Assembly: GCA_963556195.1 (NCBI GenBank)
Contig: CAUVYP010000254.1
Location: 328,501 to 392,500 of the forward strand
Direction of reading: 5' to 3'
DNA from: Sepiola atlantica
Lineage: Eukaryota; Mollusca; Cephalopoda; Sepiida; Sepiolidae
Length of the DNA: 64,000 bases
The number at the start of each line of letters is the position of its first letter. Position 1 is the first letter of the stretch. This document shows, piece after piece, positions 24,831 through 40,074 of this stretch. Position numbers and translations under genes: made by a program. A model generated the notes under the pieces. It was not told the origin of the DNA. It was given only the letters and a program-made list of their open reading frames with translations, and made no database searches.

Positions 24831-27050
24831 GCGTATTCAGTTTGTATCGACATATCTCCGGGAGTACAAGAGCTGAACTTCTGATACTTGGTACCTAAGT
24901 GGGAAATGTATATCCGCATATGTCTGCAAAGGGTTACTGCACAATTCAAATAAATGTGGAAGTTATACACAAAAGCGCTATCAACGTTAAATCGAGCTGA
25001 ATTTTGTTGATGTTTTGCGTATTCGAGTTTGTATCGACATATCTCCGGCAGTACAAGAGCTGAATTTCTGAAACTTAGTACTTCATTAAGAAATGTATAT
25101 CCACATATGTCTGCAAAGTTTCACTGCACAATTCTTATAAATGTGGAAGTTATATACAAAAGCGCTATCAACTTTAAATAAAGCTAAATTTATTTGATGT
25201 TTTGCGTATTCAGCTTGTATCGATATATCCCCAGCAGTACAAGGGCTGAACTTCTGAAACTTGGTAATTCAGTGGGAAATGGATATCCGCATATGTCTGC
25301 AAAGTTTCACTGCACAATTCTAATAAATGTGGAAGTTATAAACAAAAGCGATATCAACATGAAATCGCGCTAAATTGTGTTGATGTTTTGCGTATTCAGT
25401 TTGTATCGACATATCTCCGGTAGTACAAGAGCTGAACTTCTGAAACTTGGTACTTCAGTAGAAACTGTCTCTCCGCTAATGTCTGCAAAGTTTCGTTGCA
25501 CAATTCTAATAAATGTGGAAGTAATACACAAAAGCGGTATCAACTTGAAATCGCACTAAATTTTGTTGATGTTTTGCGTATTCAGTTTGTATCGACATAT
25601 CTCCGGGAGTACAAGAGCTGAACGTCTGATACTTGGTACCTCAGTAGGAAATGTATATCCGCATATGTCTGCAAAGTTTCACTGCACAATTCTTATAAAT
25701 GTAGTCGTTATACACAAAAGCGGTATCAACTTGAAATTGTACTAAATTTTGTTGATGTTTTGCGTATTCAGTTTGTATCGACATATCTCCGGGAGTACTA
25801 GAGCGGAACTTCTGATACTTGGTACCTGAGTGGGAAATGTATATCCGCATATGTCTTCAAAGTTTCACTGCACATATCGGATGAATGGGGATATTATACA
25901 CAAAAGCGCTATCAACTTTAAATCGCGCTAAATTTGGTTGATGTTTTGCGTATTCAGTTTGTATCGACATATCTCCAGCAGTACAAGGGCTGAACTTCTG
26001 AAACTTGGTACTTCAGTGGGAAATGTGGCTCCGCTAATGTCTGCAAAGTTTCACTGCACAATTCTAATAAATGTGGCAGTTATAAACAAAAGCGGTATCC
26101 ACTTTAAATCGCGCGAAATTTTGTTGATGTTTTGCGTATTCAGTTTGTATCGACATATCTCCGGTAGTACAATAGCGGAATATCTGAAACTTGGTACTTC
26201 AGTAGAAACTTTGTCTCCGCTAATGTCGTCAAAGTTTCGTTGCACAATTCTAATAAATGTGGAAGTTATACACAAAAGCGGTATCAACTTGAAATCGCGC
26301 TAAATTTTGTTGATGTTTTGCGTATTCAGTTTGTATCGACATATCTCCGGGAGCACAAGGGCTGAACTTCTGAAACTTGGTTCCTCAGCAGAAAATGCGT
26401 CTTCGCTAATGTCTGCAAAGTTTCATTGCACAATTCTAATAAATGTGGAAGTTATAAACAAAAGCGATATAAACTTTAAATCGAGCTAAATTTTGTTGAT
26501 GTTTTGCGTATTCAGTTTGTATCGACATATCTCCGGGAGTACAAGAGCTGAACTTCTGATACTTGGTACTTCAGTAGGAAAGGTATATCCGCTAATGTCT
26601 TCAAAGTTTCGGGGCACAATTCTAATAAATGTGGAAGTTATAAACAAAAGCGATATCAACTTTAAATCGAGCTGAATTTTGTTGATGTTTTGCGTATTCA
26701 GTTTGTATCGACATATCTCCGGCAGTACAAGAGCTGAATTTCTGAAACTTAGTACTTCATTAAGAAATGTATATCCACATATGTCTGCAAAGTTTCACTG
26801 CACAATTCTTATAAATGTGGAAGTTATATACAAAAGCGCTATCAACTTTAAATCGCGCTAAATTTATTTGATGTTTTGCGTATTCAGTTTGTATCGATAT
26901 ATCCCCAGCAGTATAAGGGCTGAACTTCTGAAACTTGGTACTTCACTGGGAAATGTGTCTCCGCTAATGTCTGAAAAGTTTCACTGCACAATTCTAATAA
27001 ATGTGGAAGTTATAAACAAAAGCGATATCAACATGAAATCGCGCTAAATT

Positions 27051-28390
27051 GTGTTGATGTTTTGCGTATTCAGTTTGTATCGACATATCTCCGGTAGTAC
27101 AAGAGCTGAACTTCTGAAACTTGGTACTTCAGTAGAAAATGTGTTTTTGCTAATGTCCGCAACGTTTTGGGGCACAATTCTAATAAACGTGAAAGTTATA
27201 AACAAAAGCGATATCCACTTTAAATCGCGCGAAATTTTGTTGATGTTTTGCGTATTCAGTTTGTATCGACATATCTCCGGCAGTACAAGAGCTGCACTTC
27301 TGAAACATGATACGTCAGTAGAAACTGTCTCTCTGCTAATGTCTGCAAAGTTTCGTTGCACAATTCTAATAAATGTGGAAGTTATACACAAAAGCGGTAT
27401 CAACTTGAAATCGCGCTAAATTTTGTTGATGTTTTGCGTATTCAGTTTGTATCGACATATCTCCGGGAGTACAAGAGCTGAACTTCTGATACTTGGTACT
27501 TCCGTAGGAAATGTATATCCGCATATGTCTGCAAAGTATCACTGCACAATTCTAATAAATGTGGAAGTTATAAACAAAAGCGATATCAACTTGAAATCGC
27601 GCTAAATTTTGTTGATGTTTTGCGTATTCCGTTTGTATCGACATATCTCCGGCAGTACAAGAGCTGAACTTCTGATACTTGGTACCTCAGTGGAAAATGT
27701 ATATACGCATATGTCTGCAAAGTATCACTGCCCAATTCTTATAAATGTGGAAGTTATACACAAAAGCGCTATCAACGTTTAATCGCGCTAAATTTCGTTG
27801 ATGTTTTGCGTATTCAGTTTGTATCGACTTATCTCCGGTAGTACGAGAGTTGAACTTCTAAAACTTGGTACTTCAGTAGCAAAATATGTCTCTGCTAATG
27901 TCGGCAAAGTTTCGTTGCACAATTCTAATAAATGTGGAAGTTATACACAAAAGCGCTATCAACTTTTAATCGCGCTAAATTTTGTTGATGTTTTTCGTAT
28001 TCAGTTTGTATCGACATATCTCCGGGAGTACAAGAGCTGAACTTCTGAAACTTGGTACTTCAGTAGAAAAGGTGTTTTTGCTAATGTCTGCAAAGTTTTG
28101 GGGCACAATTCTCATAAATGTGGAAGTTATAAACAAAAGCGATATCCCCTTTAAATCGCGCTAAATTTTGTTGATGTTTTGCGTATTCAGTTTGTATCGA
28201 CATATCTCCGGCAGTACAAGAGCTGAACTTCTGATACTTACTACTTTTGTAAGAAATGTATATCCGCATATGTCTGCAAAGTTTCACTGCACAATTCTTA
28301 TGAATGGGGAAGTTATACACAAAAGCGCTATCAACTGTTAATCGCGCCCAAATTTGTTGATGTTTTGCGTATTCAGTTTCTATCGACATA
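27051..28390. repeat. 15-monomer B-type higher-order repeat, copy 1
   Basis: This segment matches 29,842-31,181 at an offset of 2,791 bp (15 monomers plus 1 bp). Shared markers include AATAAACGTGAAAG, GTATTCCGTTTG, GATGTATATACGC and CTTATCTCCGGTAGTACGAG in the same order. Confidence 0.85.
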
Positions 28391-29841
28391 TCTCCGAAAG
28401 TACAAGAGCTGAACTTCTGAAACTTGGTACTGCAGTAGAAAATGTGTCTCCGCTAATGTTTGCAAAGTTTCAATGCACAATTCGAATAAATGTGGAAGTT
28501 ATAAACAAAAGCGATATCAACTTTAAATCGAGCTGAATTTTGTTGATGTTTTGCGTATTCAGTTTGTATCGACATATCTCCGGCAGTACAAGAGCTGAAT
28601 TTCTGAAACTTAGTACTTCATTAAGAAATGTATATCCACATATGTCTGCAAAGTTTCACTGCACAATTCTTATAAATGTGGAAGTTATATACAAAAGCGC
28701 TATCAACTTTAAATCGCGCTAAATTTATTTGATGTTTTGCGTATTCAGTTTGTATCGATATATCCCCAGCAGTACAAGGGCTGAACTTCTGAAACTTGGT
28801 ACTTCACTGGGAAATGTGTCTCCGCTAATGTCTGAAAAGTTTCACTGCACAATTCTAATAAATGTGGAAGTTATAAACAAAAGCGATATCAACATGAAAT
28901 CGCGCTAAATTGTGTTGATGTTTTGCGTATTCAGTTTGTATCGACATATCTCCGGTAGTACAAGAGCTGAACTTCTGAAACTTGGTACTTCAGTAGAAAA
29001 TGTGTTTTTGCTAATGTCCGCAACGTTTTGGGGCACAATTCTAATAAACGTGAAAGTTATAAACAAAAGCGATATCCACTTTAAATCGCGCGAAATTTTG
29101 TTGATGTTTTGCGTATTCAGTTTGTATCGAGATATCTCCGGCAGTACAAGAGCTGAACTTACGAAACGTGGTACTTCAGTAGGAAAGGTATATCCGCATA
29201 TGTCTGCAAAGTTTCACTGCACAATTCTTATTAATAGGGAAGTTATAAACAAAAGCGGTATCCACTTTAAATCGCGCTAAATTTTGTTGATGTTTTGCGT
29301 ATTCAGTTTGTATCGACATATCTCCGGTAGTACAAGAGCGGAACTTCTGAAACATGGTACTTCAGTAGAAACTGTCTCTCCGCTAATGTCTGCAAAGTCT
29401 CGTTGCACAATTCTAATAAATGTTGAAGTTATACACAAAAGCGGTATCAACTTGAAATCGCGCTAAATTTTGTTGATGTTTTGCGTATTCAGTTTGTATC
29501 GACATATCTCCGGGAGTACAAGAGCTGAACTTCTGATACTTGGTACTTCAGTAGGAAAGGTATATCCGCTTATGTCTTCAAAGTTTCGGGGCACAATTCT
29601 AATAAATGTGGAAGTTATAAACAAAAGCGCTATCAACTTTAAATCGCGCTAAATTTATTTGATGTTTTGCGTATTCAGTTTGTATCGATATATCCCCAGC
29701 AGTATAAGGGCTGAACTTCTGAAACTTGGTACTTCACTGGGAAATGTGTCTCCGCTAATGTCTGAAAAGTTTCACTGCACAATTCTAATAAATGTGGAAG
29801 TTATAAACAAAAGCGATATCAACATGAAATCGCGCTAAATT

Positions 29842-31181
29842 GTGTTGATGTTTTGCGTATTCAGTTTGTATCGACATATCTCCGGTAGTACAAGAGCTGA
29901 ACTTCTGAAACTTGGTACTTCAGTAGAAAATGTGTTTTTGCTAATGTCCGCAACGTTTTGGGGCACAATTCTAATAAACGTGAAAGTTATAAACAAAAGC
30001 GATATCCACTTTAAATCGCGCGAAATTTTGTTGATGTTTTGCGTATTCAGTTTGTATCGACATATCTCCGGCAGTACAAGAGCTGCACTTCTGAAACATT
30101 ATACGTCAGTAGAAACTGTCTCTCTGCTAATGTCTGCAAAGTTTCGTTGCACAATTCTAATAAATGTGGAAGTTATACACAAAAGCGGTATCAACTTGAA
30201 ATCGCGCTAAATTTTGTTGATGTTTTTCGTATTCAGTTTGTATCGACATATCTCCGGGAGTACAAGAGCTGAACTTCTGATACTTGGTACTTCCGTAGGA
30301 AATGTATATCCGCATATGTCTGCAAAGTATCACTGCACAATTCTAATAAATGTGGAAGTTATAAACAAAAGCGATATCAACTTGAAATCGCGCTAAATTT
30401 TGTTGATGTTTTGCGTATTCCGTTTGTATCGACATATTTCCGGCAGTACAAGAGCTGAACTTCTGATACTTGGTACCTCAGTGGAAAATGTATATACGCA
30501 TATGTCTGCAAAGTATCACTGCACAATTCTTATAAATGTGGAAGTTATACACAAAAGCGCTATCAACGTTTAATCGCGCTAAATTTCGTTGATGTTTTGC
30601 GTATTCAGTTTGTATCGACTTATCTCCGGTAGTACGAGAGTTGAACTTCTAAAACTTGGTACTTCAGTAGCAAAATATGTCTCTGCTAATGTCGGCAAAG
30701 TTTCGTTGCACAATTCTAATAAATGTGGAAGTTATACACAAAAGCGCTATCAACTTTTAATCGCGCTAAATTTTGTTGATGTTTTTCGTATTCAGTTTGT
30801 ATCGACATATCTCCGGGAGTACAAGAGCTGAACTTCTGAAACTTGGTACTTCAGTAGAAAAGGTGTTTTTGCTAATGTCTGCAAAGTTTTGGGGCACAAT
30901 TCTCATAAATGTGGAAGTTATATACAAAAGCGATATCCCCTTTAAATCGCGCTAAATTTTGTTGATGTTTTGCGTATTCAGTTTGTATCGACATATCTCC
31001 GGCAGTACAAGAGCTGAACTTCTGATACTTACTACTTTTGTAAGAAATGTATATCCGCATATGTCTGCAAAGTTTCATTGCACAATTCTTATAAATGGGG
31101 AAGTTATACACAAAAGCGCTATCAACTGTTAATCGCGCCCAATTTTGTTGATGTTTTGCGTATTCAGTTTGTATCGACATA
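29842..31181. repeat. 15-monomer B-type higher-order repeat, copy 2
   Basis: This is the second copy of the 15-monomer block starting at 27,051. Point differences are few, for example a TTTTTCGTATTC spelling near 30,223 where the first copy has TTTTGCGTATTC. Confidence 0.85.
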
Positions 31182-32646
31182 TCTCCGAAAGTACAAGAGC
31201 TGAACTTCTGAAACTTGGTACTTCAGTAGAAAATGTGTCTCCGCTAATGTTTGCAAAGTTTCACTGCACAATTCTAATAAATGTGGAAGTTATACACAAA
31301 AGCGATATCAACTTGAAATCGCGCTAAATTTTGTTGATGTTTTGCGTATTCAGTTTGTATCGACATATCTCTGGGAGTACAAGAGCTGAATGTCTGATAC
31401 TTGGTACCTCAGTAGGAAATGTATATCCGCATATGTCTGCAAAGTTTCACTGCACAATTCTTATAAATGTAGTCGTTATACACAAAAGCGGTATGAACTT
31501 TAAATCGCGCTAAATTTTGTTGATGTTTTTCGTATTCAGTTTGTATCGACATATCTCCGGGAGTACAAGAGCTGAACTTCTGAAACTTGGTACTTCAGTA
31601 GAAAATGTGTTTTTGCTAATGTCTGCAAAGTTTTGGGGCACAATTCTAATAAATGTGGAAGTTATAAACAAAAGCGATATTAACTTTAAATCGAGCTAAA
31701 TTTTGTTAGATGTTTTGCGTATTCAGTTTGTATCGACATATCTCCGGCAGTACAAAAGCTGAACTTCTGAAACTTGGTACATCAGAAGAAAATCTATATG
31801 CGCTACTGTCTGCAAAGTTTCACTTCACAATTCTAATAAATGGGGAAGATATACATACAAGCGATATCCACTTTAAATCGCGCAAAATTTTGTTGATGTT
31901 TTGCGTATTCAGTTTGTATCGACATATCTCCGGTAGTCCAAGAGCTGAACTTCTGAAACTTTGTACTTCCGGAGAAAATGTGTTTTTGCTAATGTCTGCA
32001 AAGTTTTGGGGCACAATTCTAATAAATGTAAAGGTTATACACAAAAGCGATATCCACTTTAAATCGCGCTAAATTTTGTTGATGTTTTGCGTATTCAGTT
32101 TGTATCGACATATCTCCGGCAGTACAAGAGCTGAACTTATGAAACTTGGTACTTCAGTAGGAAAAGTATATCCGCATCTGTCTGCCAAGTTTTACTGCAC
32201 AATTCTTATTAATAGGGAAGTTATAAACAAAAGCGGTATCAACTTTAAATCGCGCTAAATTTTGTTGATGTATTGCGTATTCAGTTTGTATCGACATATC
32301 TCCGGCAGTACAAGAGCTGAACTTATGAAACTTGGTACTTCAGTAGGAAAAGTATATCCGCATATGTCTGCGAAGTTTCACTGCACAATTCTTATAAATG
32401 GGGAAGTTATACACAAAAGCGCTATCAACTTTTAATCGCGCTAAATTTCGTTGATGTTTTGCGTATTCAGTTTGTATCGACATATCTCCGGTAGTACACA
32501 AGCGTAACTTTTGAAACTTACTACTACCATAGCAAATGTATATCCGCATATGTCTGCAAAGATTCACGACACAATTCTAATAAATGGGGAAGTTATACAC
32601 AAAAGCGCTATCAACTTTTAATCGCGCTAAATTTTGTTTATGTTTT
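31143..32646. repeat. Long-range B-type repeat, copy 2
   Basis: This is the partner of 23,339-24,830, separated by about 42 monomers. It includes the same GTAGTCGTTATAC, ATCTATATGCGCTAC and CACAAGCGTAAC variants in the same order. It retains the 12 bp missing in the first copy. Confidence 0.8.
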
Positions 32647-35600
32647 GCGTATTCAGTTTGTATCGACATATCTCCGGGAGTACAAGAGCTGAACTTCTGA
32701 TACTTGGTACCTCAGTGGGAAATATATATCCGCATATGTCTGCAAAGTGTTACTGCACAATTCAAATAAATGTGGAAGTTATACACAAAAGCGCTATCAA
32801 CGTTAAATCGAGCTGAATTTTGTTGATGTTTTTCGTATTCAGTTTGTATCGACATATCTCCGGCAGTACAAGAGCTGAATTTCTTAAACTTAGTACTTCA
32901 TTAAGAAATGTATATCCACATATGTCTGCAAAGTTTCACTGCACAATTCTTATAAATGTGGAAGTTATATACAAAAGCGCTATCAACTTTAAATCGCGCT
33001 AAATTTATTTGATGTTTTGCGTATTCAGTTTGTATCGATATATCCCCAGCAGTACAAGGGCTGAACTTCTGAAACTTGGTACTTCAGTGGGAAATGTGTC
33101 TCCGCTAATGTCTGAAAAGTTTCACTGCACAATTCTAATAAATGTGGAAGTTATAAACAAAAGCGATATCAACTTTAAATCGAGCTAAATTTTGTTGATG
33201 TTTTGCGTATTCAGTTTGTATCGACATATCTCCCGGAGTACAAGAGCTGAACTCATGAAACTTCGTACTCAAGTAGGAAAGGTATATCCGTATATGTCTG
33301 CAAAGTTTCAATGCACAATTCTTATTAATAGGAAAGTTATCAGCAAAAGCGGTATCCACTTTAAATCGCGCTAAATTTATTTGATGTTTTGCGTATTCAG
33401 TTTGTATCGACACATCCCCAGCAGTACAAGGGCTGAACTTCTGAAACTTGGTACTTCAGTAGCAAAATATGTCTCTGCTAATGTCGGCAAAGTTTCGTTG
33501 CACAATTCTAATAAATGTGGAAGTTATACACAAAAGCGGTATCAACTTTAAATCGCGCTAAATTTTGTTCATGTTTAGCGTATTCAGTTTGTATCGACAT
33601 ATCTCCGGGAGTACAAGAGCTGAACTTCTGAAACTTGGTACTTTAGTAGAAAATGTGTTTTTGCTAATGTCTGCAAAGTTTAGGGGCACAATTCTAATAA
33701 ATGTAAAGGTTATACACAAAAGCGATATCCACTTTAAATCGCGCTAAATTTTGTTGATTATTTGCGTATTCAGTTTGTATCAACATATCTCCGGCAGTAC
33801 AAGAGCTGAACTTATGAAACTTGGTACTTCAGTAGGTAAGGTATATCCGCATATGTCTGCAAAGTTTCACTCCACAATTCGAATAAATGTGGAAGTTATA
33901 CACAAAAGCGATATCAACTTCAAATCGCGCTACATTTTGTTGATGTTTTGCGTATTCAGTTTGTATCGACATATCTCCGGGAGTACAAAGATTGAACTTC
34001 TGAAACTTAGTACTTCAGCAGGAAATGCGTCTCCGCTAATGTCTGCAAAGTTTCACCGCACAATTCTAATAAATGTAGAAGTTATGAACAAAAGCGATAT
34101 TCACTTTAAATCGCGCTTAATTTTGTTGATGTTTTGCGTATTCAGTTTGTATCGATATATCTCAAGCAGTACAAGGGCTGAACTTCTGAAACTTGGTACT
34201 TCCGTGAGAAATGCGTCTGCGCTAATCTCCGCAAAGTTTCACTGCACAATTCGAATAAATGTGGAAGTTATAAAGAAAAGCGATATCAACTTTAAATCGA
34301 GTTAAATTTTGTTGATGTTTTGCGTATTCAGTTTGTATCGACATATCTCCGGCAGTACAACAGCTGAACTTATGAAACTTGGTACTTCAGTAGGAAAGGT
34401 ATATCCGCATATGTCTGCTACGTTTCACTGTACAATTCTTATTAATGTGGAAGTTATAAACTAAAGCGGTATCGACTTTAAATCGCGCTAAATTTTGTTG
34501 ATGTTTTGCGTATTCAGTTTGTATCGACATATCTCCGGCAGTACAAGAGCTGAACTTCTGATACTTGGTACCTCAGTGAGAAATGTATATCCGCATATGT
34601 CTGCAAAGTTTCACTGCACAATTCCGATAAATGGGGAAGTTATACACAAAAGCGGTATCAACTTGAAATCGCGCTAAATTTTGTTGATGTTTTGCGTATT
34701 CAGTTTGTATCGACATATCTCCGGGAGTACAAAGATTGAACTTCTGAAACTTTGTACTTCAGCAGAAAATGCGTCTCCGCTAATGTCTGCAAAGTTTCAC
34801 TGCACAATTCTAATAAATGTGGAAGTTATGAACAAAAGCGATATCCACTTTAAATCGCGCTAAATTTTGTTGATGTTTTGCGTATTCAGTTTGTATCGAC
34901 ATATCTCCAGCAGTACAATAGTTGAACTTCTGAAACTTGGTACTTCAGTAGGAAAGGTATATTCGCTTATGTCTGCAAAGTTTCACTGCACAATTCTAAT
35001 TAATGGGGAAGTTATAAACAAAAGCGATATCAACTTTAAATCTAGCTAAATTTTGTTGATGTTTTGCGTATTCAGTTAGTATCGACATATCTCTGGAAGT
35101 ACAAGGCCTGAACTTCTGAAACTTGGTACTTCAGCGGTAAATGCGTCTCCGCTAATGTCAGCAAAGTTTCACTGCACAATTCTAATGAATGTGGAAGTTA
35201 TAAACAAAAGCTATATCTACTTTAAATCGCGCTAAATTTTGTTGATGTTTTGCGTATTCAGTTTGTATCGACATATCTCCGGCAGTACAAGAGATGAACT
35301 TCTGAAACTTGGTACTTCAGTAGAAAAGGTATATCCGCATATGTCTGCAAAGTTTCACTGCACAATTCTTATAAATGGCGAAGTTATACACAAAAGAACT
35401 ATCAACTTTAAATCGCGCTAAATTTTGTTGATGTTTTGCCTATTCAGTTCGTATCGACATATCCCCAGCAGTACAAGGGCGGAACTTCTGAAACTTGGTA
35501 CTTCAGTAGGAAATGTGTCTCCGCTAATGTCTGCAAAGTTTCACTGCACAATTCTAATAAATGTGGAAGTTATACACAAAAGCGATATCAACTTTAAATC

Positions 35601-37472
35601 GAGCTAAATTTTGTTGATGTTGTCGTATTCAGTTTGTATCGACATATCTCCGGCAGTACAACACCTGAACTTCTGAAACTTAGTACCTCAGTAGAAAATC
35701 TATATGCGCTAATGTCTGCAAAGTTTCACTGCACAATTCTTATAAATCAGGAAGTTATACACACAAGCGATATCAACTTTAAATTGCGCTAAATTTTGTT
35801 GATGTTTTGCGTATTCAGTTTGTATCGACATATCTCCGGTAGTCCAAGAGCTGAACTTCTGAAACTTGGTACTTCAGTAGAAAATGTGTCTCCGCTAATG
35901 TCTGCAAAGTTTTAGGCCACAATTCTAATAAATGTGGAAGTTATAAACAAAAGCGATATCCCCTTTAAATCGCGCTAAATTTTATTGATGTTTTGCTTAT
36001 TCAGTTTGTATCGACATATCTCCGGCAGTACAAGAGCTGAACTTATGAAACTTAGTACTTCAGTAGGAAACGTATATCCGCATGTGTCTGCAAAGTTTCA
36101 TTGCACAATTTTAATAAATGTGGAAGTTATAAACGAAAGCGATATAAACTTTAAATCGAGCTAAATTTTGTTGATGTTTTGCGTATTCAGTTTGTATCGA
36201 CATATCTCCGGGAGTCCAAGAGCGGAACTTCTGAAACTTGGTACTCCAGCAGAAAATGCGTCTCCGCTAATGTCTGCAAAGGTTCACTGCACAATTCTAA
36301 TAAATGTGAAAGTTATAAACAAAAGCGATATCCACTTTAAATCGCGCTAAATTTTGTTGATGTTTAGCGTATTCAGTTTGTATCGACATATCTCCGGTAG
36401 TACAAGAGCTGAACTTATGAAACTTGGTACTTCAGTAGAAAAGGTATATCCGCATATGTCTGCAAAGTTTCACCGCACAATTCTTATAGATGGGGAAGTT
36501 ATACACAAAAGCGCTATCAACTTTAAATCGTGCGCAATTTTGTTGATGTTTTGCGTATTCAGTTTGTATCGACATATCTCCAGCAGTACAACGGCTGAAC
36601 TTCTGAAACTTGGTACTTCAGTGGAAAATGTGTCTCCGCTGATGTCTGCAAAGTTTCATTGCACAATTCTAATAAATGTGGAAGTTATAAACAAAAGCGA
36701 TATCAACTGTAAACCGAGCTAAATTTTGTTGATGTTTTGCGTATTAAGTTTGTATCGACATATCTCCGGCAGTACAAGAGCTGAACTTCTGAAACTTTGT
36801 ACTTCAGTAGAAAATGTGTTTTTGCTAAGGTCTGCAAAGTTTTGGGGCACAATTCTTATAAATGGGGAAGTTATAAACAAAAGCGATATCCACTTTAAAT
36901 CGCGCCAAATTTTGTTGATGTTTTGCGTATTCAGTTTGTATCGACATATCTCCGGCAGTACATAAGGTGATGAACTTCTGAAACTTGGTACTTCAGTAGA
37001 AAATGTGTTTTTGCTAATGTCTGCAAAGTTTTGGGGCACAATTCTAATAAATGTGGAAGTTATAAACAAAAGCGATATACACTTTAAATCGCGCTAAATT
37101 TTGTTGATGTTTTGCGTATTCAGTTTGTATCGACATATCTCCGGCAGTACAAGAGCTGAACTTCTGAAACTTGGTACTCCAGTAGAAAAGGTATATCCGC
37201 ATATGTCTGCAAAGTTTCACTGCACAATTCTAATTAATGGGGAAGTTATAAACAAAAGCGCTATCAACTTTTAATCGCGCTAAATTTTGTTGATGTTTTG
37301 CGTATTCAGTTTGTATCGACATATCTCCGGGAGTACAAGTGCGGAACTTCTGAAACTTGGTACTCCAGCAGAAAATGCGTCTCCGCTAATGTCTGCAAAG
37401 TTTCATTGCACAATTCTAATAAATGTGAAAGTTATAAACAAAAGCGATATCCACTTTAAATCGAGCTAAATT

Positions 37473-38200
37473 TTGTTGATGTTTTGCGTATTCAGTTTGT
37501 ATCGACATATCTCCGGTAGTACAAGAGCTGAACTTATGAAACTTGGTACTTCAGTAGAAAATGTGTCTCCGCTAATGTCTGCAAAGTTAAGTTGCACAAT
37601 TCTAATAGTTGTGGAAGTTATACACAAAAGCGGTATCAACTTGAAATCGCGCTAAATTTTGTTGATGTTTTGCGTATTCAGTTTGTATCGACATATCCCC
37701 GGGAGCACAAGGGCTTAACTTCTGAAACTTGGTTCTTCAGCAGAAAATGCGTCTTCGCTAATGTCTGCAAAGTTTCATTGCACAATTCTAATAAATGTGG
37801 AAGTTATAAACAAAAGCGATATAAACTTTAAATCGAGCTAAATTTTGTTGATGTTTTGCGTATTCAGTTTGTATCGACATATCTCCGGCAGTACAAGAGC
37901 TGAACTTCTGAAACTTGGTACCTCAGTAGTAAATCCATATGCGCGGATGTCTGCAAAGTTTCACTGCACAATTCTTATAAATGGGGAAGTTATAAACAAA
38001 AGCGGTATCCACTTTAAATCGCGCGAAATTTTGTTGATGTTTTGCGTATTCAGTTTGTATCGACATATCTCCGGTAGTCCAAGAGCTGAACTTCTAAAAC
38101 TTTGTACTTCAGTAGAAAATGTGTTTTGGCTAATGTCTGCAAAGTTTTGGGGCACAATTCTAATAAATGTGTAAGTTATAAACAACAGCGATATCCACTT
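37473..38200. repeat. 14-monomer-spaced B-type repeat, copy 1
   Basis: This segment matches 40,075-40,801 at an offset of 2,602 to 2,601 bp (14 monomers minus about 2 bp). Shared markers are GTTAAGTTGCACAATTC with AATAGTTGTGG, the GGGAGCACAAGGGC monomer and the CCATATGCGCGGATG monomer. Confidence 0.8.
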
Positions 38201-40074
38201 TAAATCGCGCTAAATGTTATTGATGTTTTGCGTATTAAGTTTGTATCGACACATCTCCGGCAGTACAAGAGCTAAACTTATGAAACTTGGTACTTCAGTA
38301 GAAACGGTAGATCTGCATATGTCTGCCAAGTTTCACTGCACAATTCTTGTTAATGGGGAAGTTGTAAACAAAAGCGGTATCCACTTTAAATCGCGCGAAA
38401 TTTTGTTGATGTTTTGCGTATTCAGTTTGTATCGACATATCTCCGGTAGTACAAGAGCTGAACTTCTGAAACTTGGTTCTTCAGCAGAAAATGCGTCTCC
38501 GCCTATGTCTGAAAAGTCTCACGTCACAATTCTAATAAATGTGGAAGTTATAAACAAAAGCGATATAAACTTTAAATCGAGCTAAATTTTGTTGATGTTT
38601 TGCGTATTCAGTTTGTATCGACATATCTCCGGCAGTACAAGAGCTGAACTTCTGAAACTTGGTACCTCAGAAGAAAATCTATATGCGCTAATGTCTGCAA
38701 ACTTTCACTGCACAATTCTTATAAATGGGGAAGTTATACATACAAGCGATATCCACTTTAAATCGCGCTAAATTTTGTTGATGTTTTGCGTATTCAGTTT
38801 GTATCGACATATCTCTGGTAGTAAAAGAGCTGAACTTCTGAAACTTAGTACTTCAGTAGAAAATGTGTTTTTGCTGATGTCTGCAAAGTTGTGGGGCACA
38901 ATTCTAATAAATGTGTAAGTTATAAGCAAAAGCGATATCCACTTTAATCGCGCTAAATTTTGTTGATGTTTTACGTATTCAGTTTGTATCGACATATCTC
39001 CGGCAGTACACGAGCTGAACTTCTGAAACTTTGTACTTCAGTAGGAAAGGTATATCCGCATATGTCTGCAAAGTTTCACTGCACAATTCTTATTAATGGG
39101 GAAGTTATAAACAAAAGCGCTATCAACTTCAAATCGCGCAAAATTTTGTTGATGTTTTGCGTATTCAGTTTGTATCGACATATCTCCGGTAGTACAAGAG
39201 CTGAACTTGTGAAACTTGGTACTTCAGTAGTAAATATGTCTCCGCTAATGTCTCCAAAGTTTCGTTGCACAATTCTAATAGTTGTGGAAGTTATACACAA
39301 AAGCGGTATCAACTTGAAATCGTGCTAAATTTTGTTGATGTTTTGCGTATTCAGTTTGTATCGACATATCTCCGGGAGCACAAGGGCTGAACTTCTGAAA
39401 CTTGGTTTTTCAGCAGAAAATGCGGCTTCGCTAATGTCTGCAAAGTTTCATTGCACAATTCTAATAAATGTGGAAGTTATAAACAAAAGCGATATCTACT
39501 TTAAATCGCGCTAAATTTTATTGATATTTTGCGTATTCAGTTTGTATCGACATATCTCCGGCAGTACAAGAGCTGAACTTCTGAAACTTGGTACTTCAGT
39601 AGAAAAGGTATATCCGCATATGTCTGCAAAGTTTCACTGCACAATTCTAATTAATGGGGAAGTTATAAACAAAAGCGCTATCAACTTTTAATCGCGCTAA
39701 ATTTTGTTGATGTTTGCGTATTCAGTTTGTATCGACATATCTCCGGGAGTACAAGTGCGGAACTTCTGAAACTTGGTACTCCAGCAGAAAATGCGTCTCC
39801 GCTAATGTCTGCAAAGTTTCATTGCACAATTCTAATAAATGTGAAAGTTATAAACAAAAGCGATATCCACTTTAAATCGAGCTAAATTTTGTTGATGTTT
39901 TGCGTATTCAGTTTGTATCGACATATCTCCGGCAGTACATGAGCTGAACTTATGAAACTTGGTACTCCAGCAGAAAATGCGTCTCCGCTAATGTCTGCAA
40001 AGTTTCATTGCACAATTCTAATAAATGTGAAAGTTATAAACAAAAGCGATATCCACTTTAAATCGAGCTAAATT